The notes below the pieces were generated by a model. That model saw nothing but the letters and a program-made list of their open reading frames with translations, was not told where the DNA came from and ran no database searches. DNA of 64,000 nucleotides from Aurantimonas sp965217685 (lineage in GTDB: Bacteria > Pseudomonadota > Alphaproteobacteria > Rhizobiales > Rhizobiaceae). Location of the stretch: contig CBDCIZ010000003.1 in NCBI GenBank assembly GCA_965217685.1, positions 2,666,001 to 2,730,000 on the forward strand, read 5' to 3'. The position numbers were made by a program, and so were the translations under genes. Positions 42,996 to 54,475 of this stretch are shown in pieces (within the stretch, counting starts at the first letter, position 1; each line of letters opens with the position of its first letter).

Positions 42996-43988
42996 TCAGG
43001 CGGCCGGTTCGTCTTCGGCGGGCTCGTCGATCCTTGCCGAATCCTCTTCGAGTGCGGCGGGAACGGCATAGCCGTTTTCAATCAGCGGGCGCTGCCGCAG
43101 CCAGCCGATGTTGCCGGCTTCGGTTAGCCCACGCTCGCGCTGGATGAGATTCCAGCCGCCCGGCTCGCCGGAAATCTCGAACAGATTGTAGCGGGCGGAC
43201 GGGTTCTTCGAGCCCGCGCCCTGACTTGCCGACGGCACGCCGACCACCGGCACCTTATGAGCACCGCCCTCAGGCAGCGGCCGACCATCGAGCCAGTAGA
43301 GCGTGTCGAGATGGGTGTGGCCATGCAAAACAAGGTCGGCCCCCACCTCGCGGATCACCTTGGAGAAGAACTGCTTGCCGATCAGCCGCTTGTGCCAGGA
43401 CGTCGAACCGGAGACCGGCGGATGGTGGATCATGATGATCCGAAACAGGCCGAGCGCCTTGGCCGCTTCGAGTTGCCGTGCGAGCGCCAGGGCCTGGCGC
43501 CGCTTGAACGTGCCGGTGGCGAAGAAGGGCGCGGTGGCTTCCGCGCTGTTGACGCCGAAGATCGCGATGTTCTCCCGGACCCGCATGTAGGGGAACCGCC
43601 GCTCGGTTGCGGCCGGCGGATTGTCGCCTGTCATGTAGTCGTGCCATTCGCGGCATGAGCGTTTTAGCGCGCCGGGTACGTAAGCGTCGTGGTTGCCCGG
43701 CACGACCGAGACGTTCTGCGGCGTGCCCAGGTCTTGAAGCCATATTCGCGCCGCGATCGTCTCTGTCTTGGTCGCGAGATTGACGAGATCGCCAGTCACC
43801 GCGACATGGTCCGGGGCTTCCTGGCGAAGGTCCTGGATAAGGTCCGTCAGGGTGTCGCCGAACATCGTGCGGCGGCGGTTGCGATGCCAGTTGACGAAAC
43901 CGGTGACCCGCTTTGAAGCGAGTTCGCGAATCGACAATTCGGGCAACGGACCAAGATGGACGTCGGAGAGATGGGCAAGGCGAAACAT
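42996..43988 (-). CDS. Metallophosphoesterase
   Basis: 330 residues. All five calcineurin-like motifs are present: HLSDVHLG at the N-terminus, VTGDLVNLA, VPGNHDAYV, MIHHPPV and LHGHTHLD. It coordinates two metal ions and hydrolyses a phosphodiester or phosphomonoester; members include cyclic nucleotide phosphodiesterases and lipid or DNA-related hydrolases, and the substrate is not assignable here. The start at 43988 is the first ATG of the motif-I strand. It is divergent from the NUDIX gene 250 bases away. Confidence 0.9.
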   Translation of the reverse strand: MFRLAHLSDVHLGPLPELSIRELASKRVTGFVNWHRNRRRTMFGDTLTDLIQDLRQEAPDHVAVTGDLVNLATKTETIAARIWLQDLGTPQNVSVVPGNHDAYVPGALKRSCREWHDYMTGDNPPAATERRFPYMRVRENIAIFGVNSAEATAPFFATGTFKRRQALALARQLEAAKALGLFRIIMIHHPPVSGSTSWHKRLIGKQFFSKVIREVGADLVLHGHTHLDTLYWLDGRPLPEGGAHKVPVVGVPSASQGAGSKNPSARYNLFEISGEPGGWNLIQRERGLTEAGNIGWLRQRPLIENGYAVPAALEEDSARIDEPAEDEPAA

Positions 43989-44237
43989 GGTGTCGAACCT
44001 AAGGCGCTGAGCGGCAAAAGCGAACGCTCACATGGCGGGTTTCTGTGGTTGGACAAATGCGAAATGGGGTAGTTGCTTCGACCGCTTTCGCCAAACCATC
44101 GTGGGCCGGAAAATTTGCTCTACGGCCATGTCGATGCGAATGGAAAATCCAACCCCGTTCGCCTCGTCACAGGTCTTTAATGCCTCGAGACCGTCCGTGC
44201 GGAGGGCGTTCACCACACGCCCTGATAGGATTACACC

Positions 44238-44699
44238 ATGCCCTTCGAAAGATTGATCATCCGTTTGCTGCACGGCGTCCATCTCGTGGCCCGTCCGCTG
44301 ACGATGGGGGTGCGTGGTGCGGTCTTCGACGCACAAGGTCGCGTATTCCTTGTCCGCCACACTTACGTGCCCGGCTGGTATCTGCCGGGCGGCGGCGTCG
44401 ATCCGGGTGAGACGGTTGCCGACGCCTTGAAGCGCGAATTCATGGAAGAGGCCAACATCGAACTTCTGGATGAACCGGAATTGCGGTCCGTCCACTTCAA
44501 TGCCAAGCACGGCAAGCGAGATCACGTGCTGTTCTTTCGCTGCGGAGCTTTTCGACAGAACGCGCCCAAGACGCCGGATGTCGAAATTGCCGAGACAGGA
44601 TGGTTCGACCTTGGCACTTTGCCCGAAGAGACCACACCGGCCACTTGTCGGCGCCTCGCCGAACTGGAGGGTGCGGCGCTCCCAGACCCACATTGGTGA
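44238..44699 (+). CDS. NUDIX hydrolase
   Basis: 153 residues. The Nudix box is GGGVDPGETVADALKREF followed by MEEANIE (about residues 53-77), matching G-x5-E-x7-REUxEE apart from Phe-Met in place of the usual REL-type spacing. It would hydrolyse a nucleoside diphosphate linked to another moiety, in the cytosol. An N-terminal helix (MPFERLIIRLLHGVHLVARP) precedes the fold. Single-gene unit; substrate unknown. Confidence 0.87.
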   Translation: MPFERLIIRLLHGVHLVARPLTMGVRGAVFDAQGRVFLVRHTYVPGWYLPGGGVDPGETVADALKREFMEEANIELLDEPELRSVHFNAKHGKRDHVLFFRCGAFRQNAPKTPDVEIAETGWFDLGTLPEETTPATCRRLAELEGAALPDPHW

Positions 44700-44773
44700 G
44701 CCCGTGAGAGGAGCCGCATCAGGCTCGATGTGGGCTCGTAAAGCCAGTGACCATTCTTACATAAACTGTCTGT

Positions 44774-45781
44774 TCAGGCTGCAGTCTCGGTGATCACTGC
44801 GGGAAGCCGCTCGCGATTGTGCGGAACCGTCAGATCCTGTTGCGGTCCCAATGGCACGATGCCGGTCGGGTTGATCGTCTTGTGGCTCGTGTAATAATGG
44901 CCCTTGATGTGGTCGAAATTCACCGTCTCGGCGACGCCAGGCCATTGCTGGAGCTCCACCATGTAGCCGAACAGATTTACGAAATCTGCGATCTGCTTCT
45001 CGTTGCACTTGAAGTGACCGTGATAGACCGCGTCGAAGCGGATCAGCGTGGTGAACAGCCGCCAGTCCGCCTCTGTCGGCGCGGCGCTATTTACGAGATA
45101 GCGTTGCGAGGACAAGCGCTCCTCCAGCATGGCCAGTGTCTCGAACAACTCGCCGAAGGGCTTTTCATAGGCCTCCTGGGTGGTCGCGAAGCCGCATTTG
45201 TAGACACCGTTGTTCACCTTCCCGTAAACCAGCGCGTTGATCTCGTCGATTTCGGACAGCAGCGTCTCGGGTGACAGGTCGACCGACGGATCACCCCATT
45301 CGTCGAAGGCGCGGTTGAGGATGCGCAGGAGATCGGCGGACTCGTTGTTGACGATCGTGTTCGTCAGCTTGTCCCAGAGCACCGGGACGGTCACCCGGCC
45401 GGTGAACTTCGAATCGGCGGCGGTGTAGACTTCGGACAGCTTGTCCTTGCCGTTGACCCCGTCGGGGATGGCGCCGGAGCGGTTGGAGAACACCCAGCCA
45501 TATTCGCCCATGTGATAATCGACGACCGACAGCGAGATCACGTCCTCGAGCTTTTTAAGCTTACGCGCGATCAGCACCCGGTGCGCCCAGGGGCAGGCAA
45601 GCGAGACGTAGAGGTGGTAGCGCCCGGCCCCGGCTTTGACCGCCTTCTGGCCGTTCGGTCCCGGCCCGCCGTCGGCCGTGACCCAGTCACGGAACGCCGT
45701 TTCGGTGCGCTTGAACTCGCCGCCCGTCTTGTCGGTGTCGTACCACTTGTCCTGCCATTTCCCGTCGACCAGCAGACCCAT
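44774..45781 (-). CDS. Glutathionyl-hydroquinone reductase (Xi-class GST, YqjG/EcfG4-like)
   Basis: 335 residues from the second of two adjacent ATGs (45781), which gives better spacing from GAGG. The catalytic Cys63 is in SLACPWAHRVLIARKLK. The C-terminal GST helical domain has FVNLFGYMVELQQWPGV and the Xi-class ending SHKTINPTGIVPLGP. Family members remove glutathione from glutathionyl-hydroquinones. The gene is divergent from a GNAT gene. Confidence 0.9.
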   Translation of the reverse strand: MGLLVDGKWQDKWYDTDKTGGEFKRTETAFRDWVTADGGPGPNGQKAVKAGAGRYHLYVSLACPWAHRVLIARKLKKLEDVISLSVVDYHMGEYGWVFSNRSGAIPDGVNGKDKLSEVYTAADSKFTGRVTVPVLWDKLTNTIVNNESADLLRILNRAFDEWGDPSVDLSPETLLSEIDEINALVYGKVNNGVYKCGFATTQEAYEKPFGELFETLAMLEERLSSQRYLVNSAAPTEADWRLFTTLIRFDAVYHGHFKCNEKQIADFVNLFGYMVELQQWPGVAETVNFDHIKGHYYTSHKTINPTGIVPLGPQQDLTVPHNRERLPAVITETAA

Positions 45782-46121
45782 CATGCACCTCACGCTCTTT
45801 GCATTCGATCGAAGGACCAATGGCGAGCGCCGCCGGGATGTTCCGAGGCAAGTCGCGACGGAGCGTCAACGGGTGCAATGGGGAGTGTGCGGCGAACGGG
45901 GCGGCGCTTGCGCGGCTCGCGACGGATAGCATCCGGCTTGCATCTCTTCGCCGGTAAAGCGGACTGCCCGATGCCCTATCTGGACCGCAAGACTGCAGGG
46001 TGCTACTTGAACGCATCCACGAGGAGCGGGCCGATGACCCTTCTGCGACGACGAAACAACGATGGCGCTTTGGCGCTCTGATCGTCCTTTTCCGTCGCTT
46101 CTCCCTGGGTTCTTCGCCTCC
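45782..46121. other. Divergent intergenic region
   Basis: 340 bases between the leftward glutathione reductase gene and the rightward GNAT gene. The frames seen in it look like chance open frames. I see no terminator, repeat or promoter I can support. Confidence 0.4.
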
Positions 46122-46628
46122 ATGCTGTCCTTGTCCGATGTCCGGTATCGCCCGGAAACCCCCGCCGACGTGGCTGTCGTCGCCGAGATCTGCGCCGAAG
46201 CCTTCGGGCCCGGTCGCTACGTGCGTGCCGTCGAGCGCGTCCGCGAGATGGCACCGGCCGATCCCGACCTTTGCTTCGTCGCCGAGCTTGAAGGCGTTGT
46301 CGTCGGCGCCGTCCGGCTGACGCCCATCCGCATCGGCTTGTCGCCGGCGTTGATGCTTGGGCCGCTGGCGGTCCGCCCGCAGTTCAAAGGCAAGGGTATC
46401 GGCAAGGCACTGATGCGGCTTGCGGCGCAGGCGGCAAGGGAGAAGGGCTGGCTGGTGATCATCCTGATCGGCGACCAATCCTACTACTGGGCGCTCGGCT
46501 ACCGGGTCGTCCCGCACGGCGCGATCATTATGCCGCGCCCTGCCGACCCGGACCGGCTTCTGCTTCTGGAACTCGTGCCGGGGGTGTCGCCGACGATCAG
46601 CGGGGTGGTTTCTAGACCGGTCCAGTGA
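46122..46628 (+). CDS. GNAT family N-acetyltransferase (YhbS-like)
   Basis: 168 residues from the ATG at 46122. The acetyl-CoA loop is VRPQFKGKGIGKALMRLA (about residues 82-99, containing Q/RxxGxG). It opens VRYRPETPADVAVVAEICAEAF and continues IILIGDQSYYWALGYRVVP, the block typical of the YhbS group. It acetylates an unknown amine or protein. A start 20 codons upstream is open but lacks a domain reason. Confidence 0.85.
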   Translation: MLSLSDVRYRPETPADVAVVAEICAEAFGPGRYVRAVERVREMAPADPDLCFVAELEGVVVGAVRLTPIRIGLSPALMLGPLAVRPQFKGKGIGKALMRLAAQAAREKGWLVIILIGDQSYYWALGYRVVPHGAIIMPRPADPDRLLLLELVPGVSPTISGVVSRPVQ

Positions 46629-46748
46629 CAGCATGATGCCAGTCACAGAGACGGACGTACGCCCGCAGTGTCGCGTGTTCTCGCCACGAATTGACGGACC
46701 GCGTCGATCCACGCCAAGGCAAACACGGCTATTGCGCGTGGCGTCCGC

Positions 46749-48827
46749 TTACCGCCCCTCGCGATACCATGTCGCCGAAAGCGCCAGGAGCAGGACAGCC
46801 AGTCCCAGAAACCCGCCGAAGAGCGGTGTGCGGTCGACGCCGCGCAGCACGGTTTCGTCGGTGGTCTTGAGGCCGATCCAGTCGCGGCCGTCGGCGTTGG
46901 CCCGGCCGGAGACCGGGACGATACGCGGAACATCGAGCGCGCCGGCCGTGTCGGCGATGCGGCGGACGCTGCCGCGGGTGGTCTCAGTGATCGGTTGCAG
47001 TTTTTCCGTCGTCGAAATCGCCTCGCGATATTCGCGCGGGTTCACCGGGCCGACATTGGCCAGGGCCCGCAGGTCGCCATTCGCCGCCTGAAACAAGCCG
47101 AGTTCCTCGGTCTTCAGAACGCCTTCGTAGCGGCCGGGGCCGATCGGCTTCATCTCGACGGTCTCGGCCTTGCCGGACGGCGTCAGCACGGTCGAGGGGC
47201 CGGGTGTGTCGCCGATGGTCTGACGGGTGACGACGAGGTCGGAGCCCCGCGCTTCGGCGTCGAGCGCCTCTTCTTCAAGCTCGGGCTCCTTCATCAGCCA
47301 GTGGGCGAGGCGGCGGAACAGGGCGACATGCGGACCGCCGCCCTCGAAACCGCGCGACCACAGCCATTCCTGGTCGGACAGCAAGAGCGCGATACGACCT
47401 TCGCCGACCCGGTCGAGCACCAGGAGCGGCTTGCCATTGGCGGTCATCACCGTTTCACCTTTCGGCTCGCCGACATCGATGGAGCGGAACCACTGGCTCC
47501 AGTCCGGCGGCTCGCTGGCCGAACCCGGCAGGTTGCGGGTGACAGGATGCTTTTTGCCGAGATCCGAGATATGGGCGCGGAATGCCTTCTGCTCGACGCC
47601 GCCGGTCGGCATCGCCGGCAGGATCGACTGCAGCGGCGTCGTCGCGACGCTCTCCTCGCCGGCATATTCGGGGCCTGACGCGATCAGCATCGCTCCGCCG
47701 TTCTCGACATATTGGGCGATGTAGTCGAAATAGAGCGAGGGCAGAACGCCGCGCTCCTGGTAGCGATCGAAGATGATCAGGTCGAAATCCTTGATCTTCT
47801 CGACGAACAGCTCACGGGTCGGAAAGGCGATCAGCGACAGCTGGTCGATGGGCGTGCCGTCCTGCTTTTCCGGCGGACGCAGGATGGTGAAGTGGACGAG
47901 ATCCACCGCCGCGTCGGATTTCAAAAGGTTGCGCCAGGTCCGTTCACCGGCATGCGGTTCGCCGGAGACCAGAAGCACGCGCAGATTTTCGCGGATACCG
48001 TCGACGACGGCGATGGCGCGGTTGTTGACCGGGGTGATCTCGTCCGGGTCCCTGGCGACCGAAAGCTCCAGGATGTTCTTGCCGGCCCGCGGCAGCTGGA
48101 AGGTGAACGTTGCGTCCGCGCCCGGTCGCACCTGTTCGCGCGAGATCAGGTCGCCATTGAGGAAGACTTCCACCGGCACGGGGCGATCTGAGGCCTTTGA
48201 ACCCTGCTCGATGACCTTGTAGCGCAGGGTTTGGTCGTCATCGACGAGGCCGAAGCGCGGGCTCGTCTCGATTTCGACGCGGCGGTCGAATTCGTCGGGC
48301 TTGCCGGTGATGAGGCCATGGACGGGCGCGCTGAAGCCGAGGGCCTTGGCCTCGGCGGGAATGTCGTGGACCTCGCCGTCCGTCACCATGATCGCCCCGG
48401 CGACGCGAGCGGGCGAGACGTCCGACAGTGCGCCGGAAAGAGCACCGAAGAGAGCGGTCGTCGCATCGTCGGTCGGCGAGCCGTTCGAGCGCGCCTCCAC
48501 CGTGCGGACCTCGAACTCGGGATAGCGGGCGAGCTTCTGCTTCAGGTCGGCTTCGGCCGCATCGGTCTGCGTGGTGCGCTCGCCGATGGTCTGGCTCTGG
48601 CTTCGGTCGACGACGAGGGCGACGACGCTCTTCAGCGGATCGCGCTGTTCGCGCAGCACGACAGGGTTCATGAGGGCGAGCAGCAGCGCTGCGATGGCCA
48701 GCACCCGGATGACGGCGCCGCGCAACCGTGCGACGACCAAAGCGAGCGCAATGAAAATCGCCGGCACCGCGAGGATCGCGATGACGGTCCAGGAGAAGAA
48801 GGGTGCGAAATCGATCGACCAGGTCAC
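46749..48827 (-). CDS. Membrane protein with glutamine-amidotransferase-like/VWA-type periplasmic domain
   Basis: 692 residues. Two or three helices lie at the N-terminus (about 11-35 and 39-60, FFSWTVIAILAVPAIFIAL) and one at the C-terminus (GGFLGLAVLLLALSATWY). Between them are a von Willebrand-like opening (VVALVVDRSQSQTI) and a type-I amidotransferase-like Rossmann region (VLLVSGEPHAGERTWRNLL, LIIFDRYQERG, GAMLIASGPEYAGEE). It ends the moxR-DUF58-DUF4159 operon, which is standard in alphaproteobacteria. The operon is thought to act in envelope maintenance, with MoxR as chaperone; the exact reaction is unknown. Confidence 0.78.
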   Translation of the reverse strand: MTWSIDFAPFFSWTVIAILAVPAIFIALALVVARLRGAVIRVLAIAALLLALMNPVVLREQRDPLKSVVALVVDRSQSQTIGERTTQTDAAEADLKQKLARYPEFEVRTVEARSNGSPTDDATTALFGALSGALSDVSPARVAGAIMVTDGEVHDIPAEAKALGFSAPVHGLITGKPDEFDRRVEIETSPRFGLVDDDQTLRYKVIEQGSKASDRPVPVEVFLNGDLISREQVRPGADATFTFQLPRAGKNILELSVARDPDEITPVNNRAIAVVDGIRENLRVLLVSGEPHAGERTWRNLLKSDAAVDLVHFTILRPPEKQDGTPIDQLSLIAFPTRELFVEKIKDFDLIIFDRYQERGVLPSLYFDYIAQYVENGGAMLIASGPEYAGEESVATTPLQSILPAMPTGGVEQKAFRAHISDLGKKHPVTRNLPGSASEPPDWSQWFRSIDVGEPKGETVMTANGKPLLVLDRVGEGRIALLLSDQEWLWSRGFEGGGPHVALFRRLAHWLMKEPELEEEALDAEARGSDLVVTRQTIGDTPGPSTVLTPSGKAETVEMKPIGPGRYEGVLKTEELGLFQAANGDLRALANVGPVNPREYREAISTTEKLQPITETTRGSVRRIADTAGALDVPRIVPVSGRANADGRDWIGLKTTDETVLRGVDRTPLFGGFLGLAVLLLALSATWYREGR

Positions 48828-48912
48828 GGTTGTTCAACCTCCACGCACTGGTCCCCCGGTCGAGGCCGGGCCAACGAGCATCTCGATGTCAGCGCAAATG
48901 AAGCGAGAAGCC

Positions 48913-51857
48913 TCATTGGCCGAGCCTTTCGAGGAGCGCCGGCACGTGCACCTGATCGGCCTTGTAGTTGCCGGTGAGCACGTACATCACGATGTTGACG
49001 CCCGCCCGGTAGGCGTACTCGCGCTGGGACGGGTCGGCGCTGTCGGTCGGGAAGAGGAACAGGCCCTGGCCGTCGACCGCCCAGGCGCTGGCGAAATCGT
49101 TCGACGTGATCATGATCGAGGAAACACCGTCACCGCCGCGGACCGGACGCGCCGCTCCGTCGGACGTGGGCACCAGCGATTCGACCCAAAGCTGCGAATT
49201 GTCGTGCCGGCCGGGAAAGTCGGTCATGATGTAGAAGGCCTTGGTCAGCACGTGATCCGAAGGCACCGGCTCGAGCGGCGGGACGTTGAGGTCGGCGAGG
49301 ATGTCGCGCAGCCGGCCCTGGCCCGCCGAGACCACGCCGCCGGTGAGGCCGGACAGCGAATCGTCGGCCACGTCGAAAAGCACCGTGCCGCCTTGTTTCA
49401 TATAGGCGTCGACCCGGCTGATCGCGGCGTTGCTCGGCATGGCGGCCGAAGCCGAGATCGGCCAGTAGAGGATCGGGTAATAGGCGAGTTCGTCCGTCGC
49501 GATGTCGACGCCCATCGGATCGCCCGGCTCCAGCGCGGTCTTCGCGGTGATGAACTGCGACAGGCCGGAGAGGCCCTGGCGCGAGATGTCGTCGGCGTTC
49601 TGGTCGCCGGTGACGACATAGGCGAGATGGGTCTTTTCGGTCGCCTGGATGGCCTTTTCGATGTCGATCGGCGTCTGCTGGGTGCCCGGCGGCGTCGCGT
49701 CGTTCGAAGGCGCCGAGCTGGGTCTGTTCGAGTTCGGAGCCGCCTGCGCGATCGGGGCAGGGGATGAAGGGTTCGTCTGCGCCTGGCTGTGGCCGGGCAG
49801 GGCAAGGAGAAGCGTTCCCGCCGTAGCAAGGGCGATCAGCGCGGGCAGCGCCGCCTTGCCGCGCCCCGCGAACAGGCCGCCGATACGCGCGCCCGCGCCG
49901 TTCAGCCACAAGAGCGCCAACGCGTCGATGGCAAAGAGCACCAGAGCTGCGGCGAAGAGCCAGGGCGACAGGTCCGCCGCATCCTCGTCCCCGAAGCCGC
50001 GAGCCTCGATCGGCGCGCCGAGGTCGAGCGTCGGCAGGGGGGTGAGTCTGGCGTCCACGGGAAGAAGATTATGGGCCACATAGCCCTCCTCGGTGCCGTA
50101 GAGGCCGGGCGGATTTTCGATGGTCACCGGCTGCTGGACGCCTGCGGCGACCTTCAGCGGCTGCGCCTCGGCAGTCGGGCCGACGAGCCGGCCCTGGCCG
50201 TCGAGCAGGCGGTAGGGCGGCAGGCTGTCGGCCGCGGTCTGACCCTCCGCAGTGCCGGGGCTCGCCCGCGACAGGGTCACGATCCGCCGCAGCATGTCGA
50301 CGAAGGCGCCGGAGATCGGCAGGTTCGACCAGGTCGCCTCGGCGGTGACGTGGAAGAGCACGATCGAACCGGCGCCGATCGTCTCGCCGGTGATCAGCGG
50401 CGTGCCGTCGGCCAGACTCATCCAGGTTTTTTGCGCCAGATCTGCCGAGGGTTCGGCGAGAATCTGCCTGGTTACGGTCACGTCCTGCGGGATGGCGATG
50501 CCCGACAAGGGGCTGCCGTCCGGGATCGGCGCGATCTTTTGCGGCTCCGACCAGGACATCGCTCCGCCGAGCTGGCGTTCGCCGGTGCGCAGCCGCACCG
50601 GTACCAGCGGGTCGTCGCCGGTGGTGGCGGCAAGGCGAGGCCCTGCAAAGCGCACGAGAGAACCGCCATCCTCGACGTATTTCTGCAGTGCCGCGGTGGC
50701 GTTCTGCGGCAAGACGCCGATATCGGCGAGCATGATGACCGAGGGTTTGCGGGCAATCAGCGCCGGAATCGACTCGGCGAGATCGGCGCTTGGCGGCCGG
50801 ATCAGGTCGGCAAAGGGCTCCAGCGCCCGGCTGATGTAGTAGAGCGGCGACAAGAGCGGTTGGGCGAGATCGGAGGATTCGCCCGACACCAGCACCACCC
50901 GGCGACGGCGAAAGCTGTCGTCGACAAGGCGAACCGCGCCGGCATCGGCGGCGGTCTCGACCTCCAGCCGGGCGATGTCGTTCCTGAGTTCAACGGGGAT
51001 CGCGAAGCGCGCTTGCGCCTTGTCAACCCCTTGCGAGAAGGCGAGGGGCGCCGTGCCGACCTCGCGGCTCTGGGCGTCGACGGCGCGCACGGTGAAATTC
51101 GCGGGCGGCGTGCCGGCACCGGACATGGGGCGAACGGCGTCGACGACCAGCGCCTCGGTCGAATTGTCGGCGCGGGTGAGGCCGACGAGGCGGTCGACAT
51201 TCGGCGCATAGACGATGGCTTGCGAGGCCGAGAGGGCGGCCAGGCTGCGGGCGGCCTCTTGGGTGCCGTCCGTGTCGATGCCGTCGGAGAGGATTGCGAG
51301 AGAGCCCGGGCGTTGCCGGCCAGCGCCGTCGCCAGCCGCTCTGCCGCGCCGGCGCGGTCGGTCGGAATCGGCCGTGGCGTTGCGGCGGCGAGGCGTTCGA
51401 GGGCGGTCGCGGCTTCGACCGGGGTCGCGTCGTCGGTCGGCCCGTCCGCGGTGAAGGCCAGGGAAACCGGCCGGCCGGCGTCGCCCGCTTCGCGAATCAG
51501 CGCCTCGGCGGCGCCGCGATGGGCGTCCCAGTGGCCACCGGAGGCCCAGCCATTGTCGACCATCAGCGCCAGCGGCCCGGTGCCGGTCAGCTGGCTTTCG
51601 CGCGGGTTCAGTGTCGGCGAGGCCAGCGCGAAGATGACCAGCGCGGCAAGCAGCAGCCGCAGCAGCGTCAGCCACCACGGGCTCTTCGACGGCGTCTCCT
51701 CGGTCTTCATGACGCGCTGCAGGATGCGCAGCGGCGGGAAGGTCTCGGTCTGCGGCCGCGGCGGCGTCAGCTTCAGGAGCCACCAGATGATCGGCAGCGC
51801 GACGAGGCCGAAAAGGACGAGCGGCGTGCCGAAGGAAAGGGCGAGGCCACCGAACAT
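48913..51857 (-). pseudogene. DUF4159 / N-terminal double-transmembrane domain protein, frameshifted
   Basis: The ATG at 51857 overlaps the DUF58 stop (ATGA) and starts the expected two-helix N-terminus (GLALSFGTPLVLFGLVALPI, then WWLTLLRLLLAALVIFALAS), with VWA-like LALMVDNGWASGG. Near 51308 (about residue 183) the frame breaks. The rest, from GSLAILSDGIDTDGTQEAA to the stop at 48913, is in the next frame and carries the amidotransferase-like region, a central helix pair near 49900 and the DUF4159 domain with VDAYMKQGGTVLFDVAD. Inserting one C into the minus-strand CCCGGG would restore a 981-residue protein. It may be a real mutation or a sequencing error. Confidence 0.8.
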
Positions 51858-52780
51858 CAGGCGGCACCCCGCGACATGGGACGTGCGCCGTCCGGATTCC
51901 CGCTGAGGCGGCCATGCACGGCGATCAGCGCTTCGGAGGCGAGGCGGTCGGTGCGATGGGGAATGAAGCTCCAGCCGAGACGGCGACAATGCTCGCCGAT
52001 GTGGGCGCGTCGGGCGTCGTAGATCGTCTTGTATTCGTCCCGCAGGGTCTCGGCCCGTCCGGCGGTGAGTTTGGCCCCGGTCTCCGGGTCGCGGAATTCG
52101 GTGCGGCCGGCATAGGGAAAGGCTTCTTCGGCCGGATCGGCGATCATGATTACATGGCCCTTGATGCCGCGCCGTCCGAGCGTGTCGATGCGCTCGACCA
52201 CGTCCTCCACCGGATCGAGGAGATCGGAGACGATGACGATCTCGGAAAAGCGCTTCAGCCGGTCGTCGGGCGGGAAGTCGTCGGCGGGGCGTCGCGACAG
52301 CAGCGCGCCGGCAATACGCTCGGCGGCGTTGCGGGCGGAGATGGGGTCGAGGACGCCCGGATAACCGATGCGCTCGCCCGAGCGCGACAGGATTTCTGCG
52401 AGCGCCAAAACGATCACGATCGCCCGTGATTCCTTCGACACCGGTGCGGCCTTCGACTGGAAGCGCATGGAGGGCGACGGATCGGCCCACAGCCAGACGG
52501 TCTGCGCCGCTTCCCATTCGCGGTCGCGCAGATAGACATGGTCGTCCTTCGCCGATCTTCGCCAGTCGATCCGCGAGACCTGCTCACCATCGACGAAGGG
52601 GCGGAACTGCCAGAAATTCTCGCCAACACCGCGCCGGCGCCGGCCGTGCCAGCCGGCGATCACCGTTGAGACGACGCGCTGCGCCTCGACCAGCAGGTCG
52701 GGCATCAGTGCTGCGCGCAGGCGGGCACGGGCCAGCGCGTCCGGGGCTGGCGTGAGGTCGACGGATTGGCCGATCGCCAT
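51857..52780 (-). CDS. DUF58 domain protein (VWA-like, MoxR-associated)
   Basis: 307 residues. The DUF58 core is FRPFVDGEQVSRIDWRRSAK, DDHVYLRDREWEAAQ, then the VWA-like WLWADPSPSMRF with a partial MIDAS motif (DPSPS). It is soluble and probably the adaptor between the MoxR ATPase and the membrane proteins. Downstream of moxR by 14 bases and overlapping the DUF4159 gene by one base. Confidence 0.88.
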   Translation of the reverse strand: MAIGQSVDLTPAPDALARARLRAALMPDLLVEAQRVVSTVIAGWHGRRRRGVGENFWQFRPFVDGEQVSRIDWRRSAKDDHVYLRDREWEAAQTVWLWADPSPSMRFQSKAAPVSKESRAIVIVLALAEILSRSGERIGYPGVLDPISARNAAERIAGALLSRRPADDFPPDDRLKRFSEIVIVSDLLDPVEDVVERIDTLGRRGIKGHVIMIADPAEEAFPYAGRTEFRDPETGAKLTAGRAETLRDEYKTIYDARRAHIGEHCRRLGWSFIPHRTDRLASEALIAVHGRLSGNPDGARPMSRGAA

Positions 52781-52794
52781 TCGCTCGCCCGACC

Positions 52795-53805
<1,011 letters not shown>

Positions 53806-54475
53806 GGGGCAGGTCTCCGTTTTCGGTGTCGGGCGCTGTCCGGCAAGAAATTGCCGTGTCGCGAGGTCTCGGCGCGGCCGGGCCTCGGCCTTTGTTTTCG
53901 GTTCCTGCGTCGCTCGATCACTTGTTTCTGTCGGGACACGAGACCCACCATCGGTCGCATTCGCCAGTGGATTGATGAACGCGGTGTTTGGCAAGAGCGT
54001 GTCGTCAGAAGTGTGTTCGCAAGGGAAGGTTTCTCTTTTCCATCGGCATTTCGTCGTCTGGGCCAACGTCATCGAATAGTCGGTTCAGAGGGCTTGGCCC
54101 ACGCTGTCGCAAGGGCTTGTCCTCGGTGCTCTGGCCGTATTTCGCGCCGGTGCCGTCGCCGTCGATGATACACCGCCCATCCGGGAAACCCATGAGAACC
54201 GGGCTCGCGGGTCCTGGCAAGCAAGGCCGGAGCCACTATTTCGTGACTGCGAAGGCCGGCCGAATTAAGACCCTCAGGAACGCCCCGTCCGGGTGAACAA
54301 GGGGCGGCCGGACGTCGAGTGCGCGCGAAAGCGGCTTGTACGTGCGTCGTGAAGTACCGTTTGCGCCGGTTCAAATGGCCGGAAGCGTCGCTTGCGGCCC
54401 GAAAACGACGATGGCTGGAAAGGCCGCGGTGCCCCTGCCTGACGAGGGGCAGGACCAAAAGCCGCAGGAGGAGAC
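53806..54475. other. Long divergent intergenic region
   Basis: 670 bases between moxR (left) and the DUF1285 gene (right). Several open frames occur but none has a ribosome binding site or recognisable domain. I see no tRNA, repeat or strong hairpin. Both operon promoters should lie here. Confidence 0.4.

Noticed and set aside
54005..54220. 71-codon leftward frame in the moxR upstream region
   Set aside because: No ribosome binding site, no domain and a composition like the surrounding non-coding DNA.
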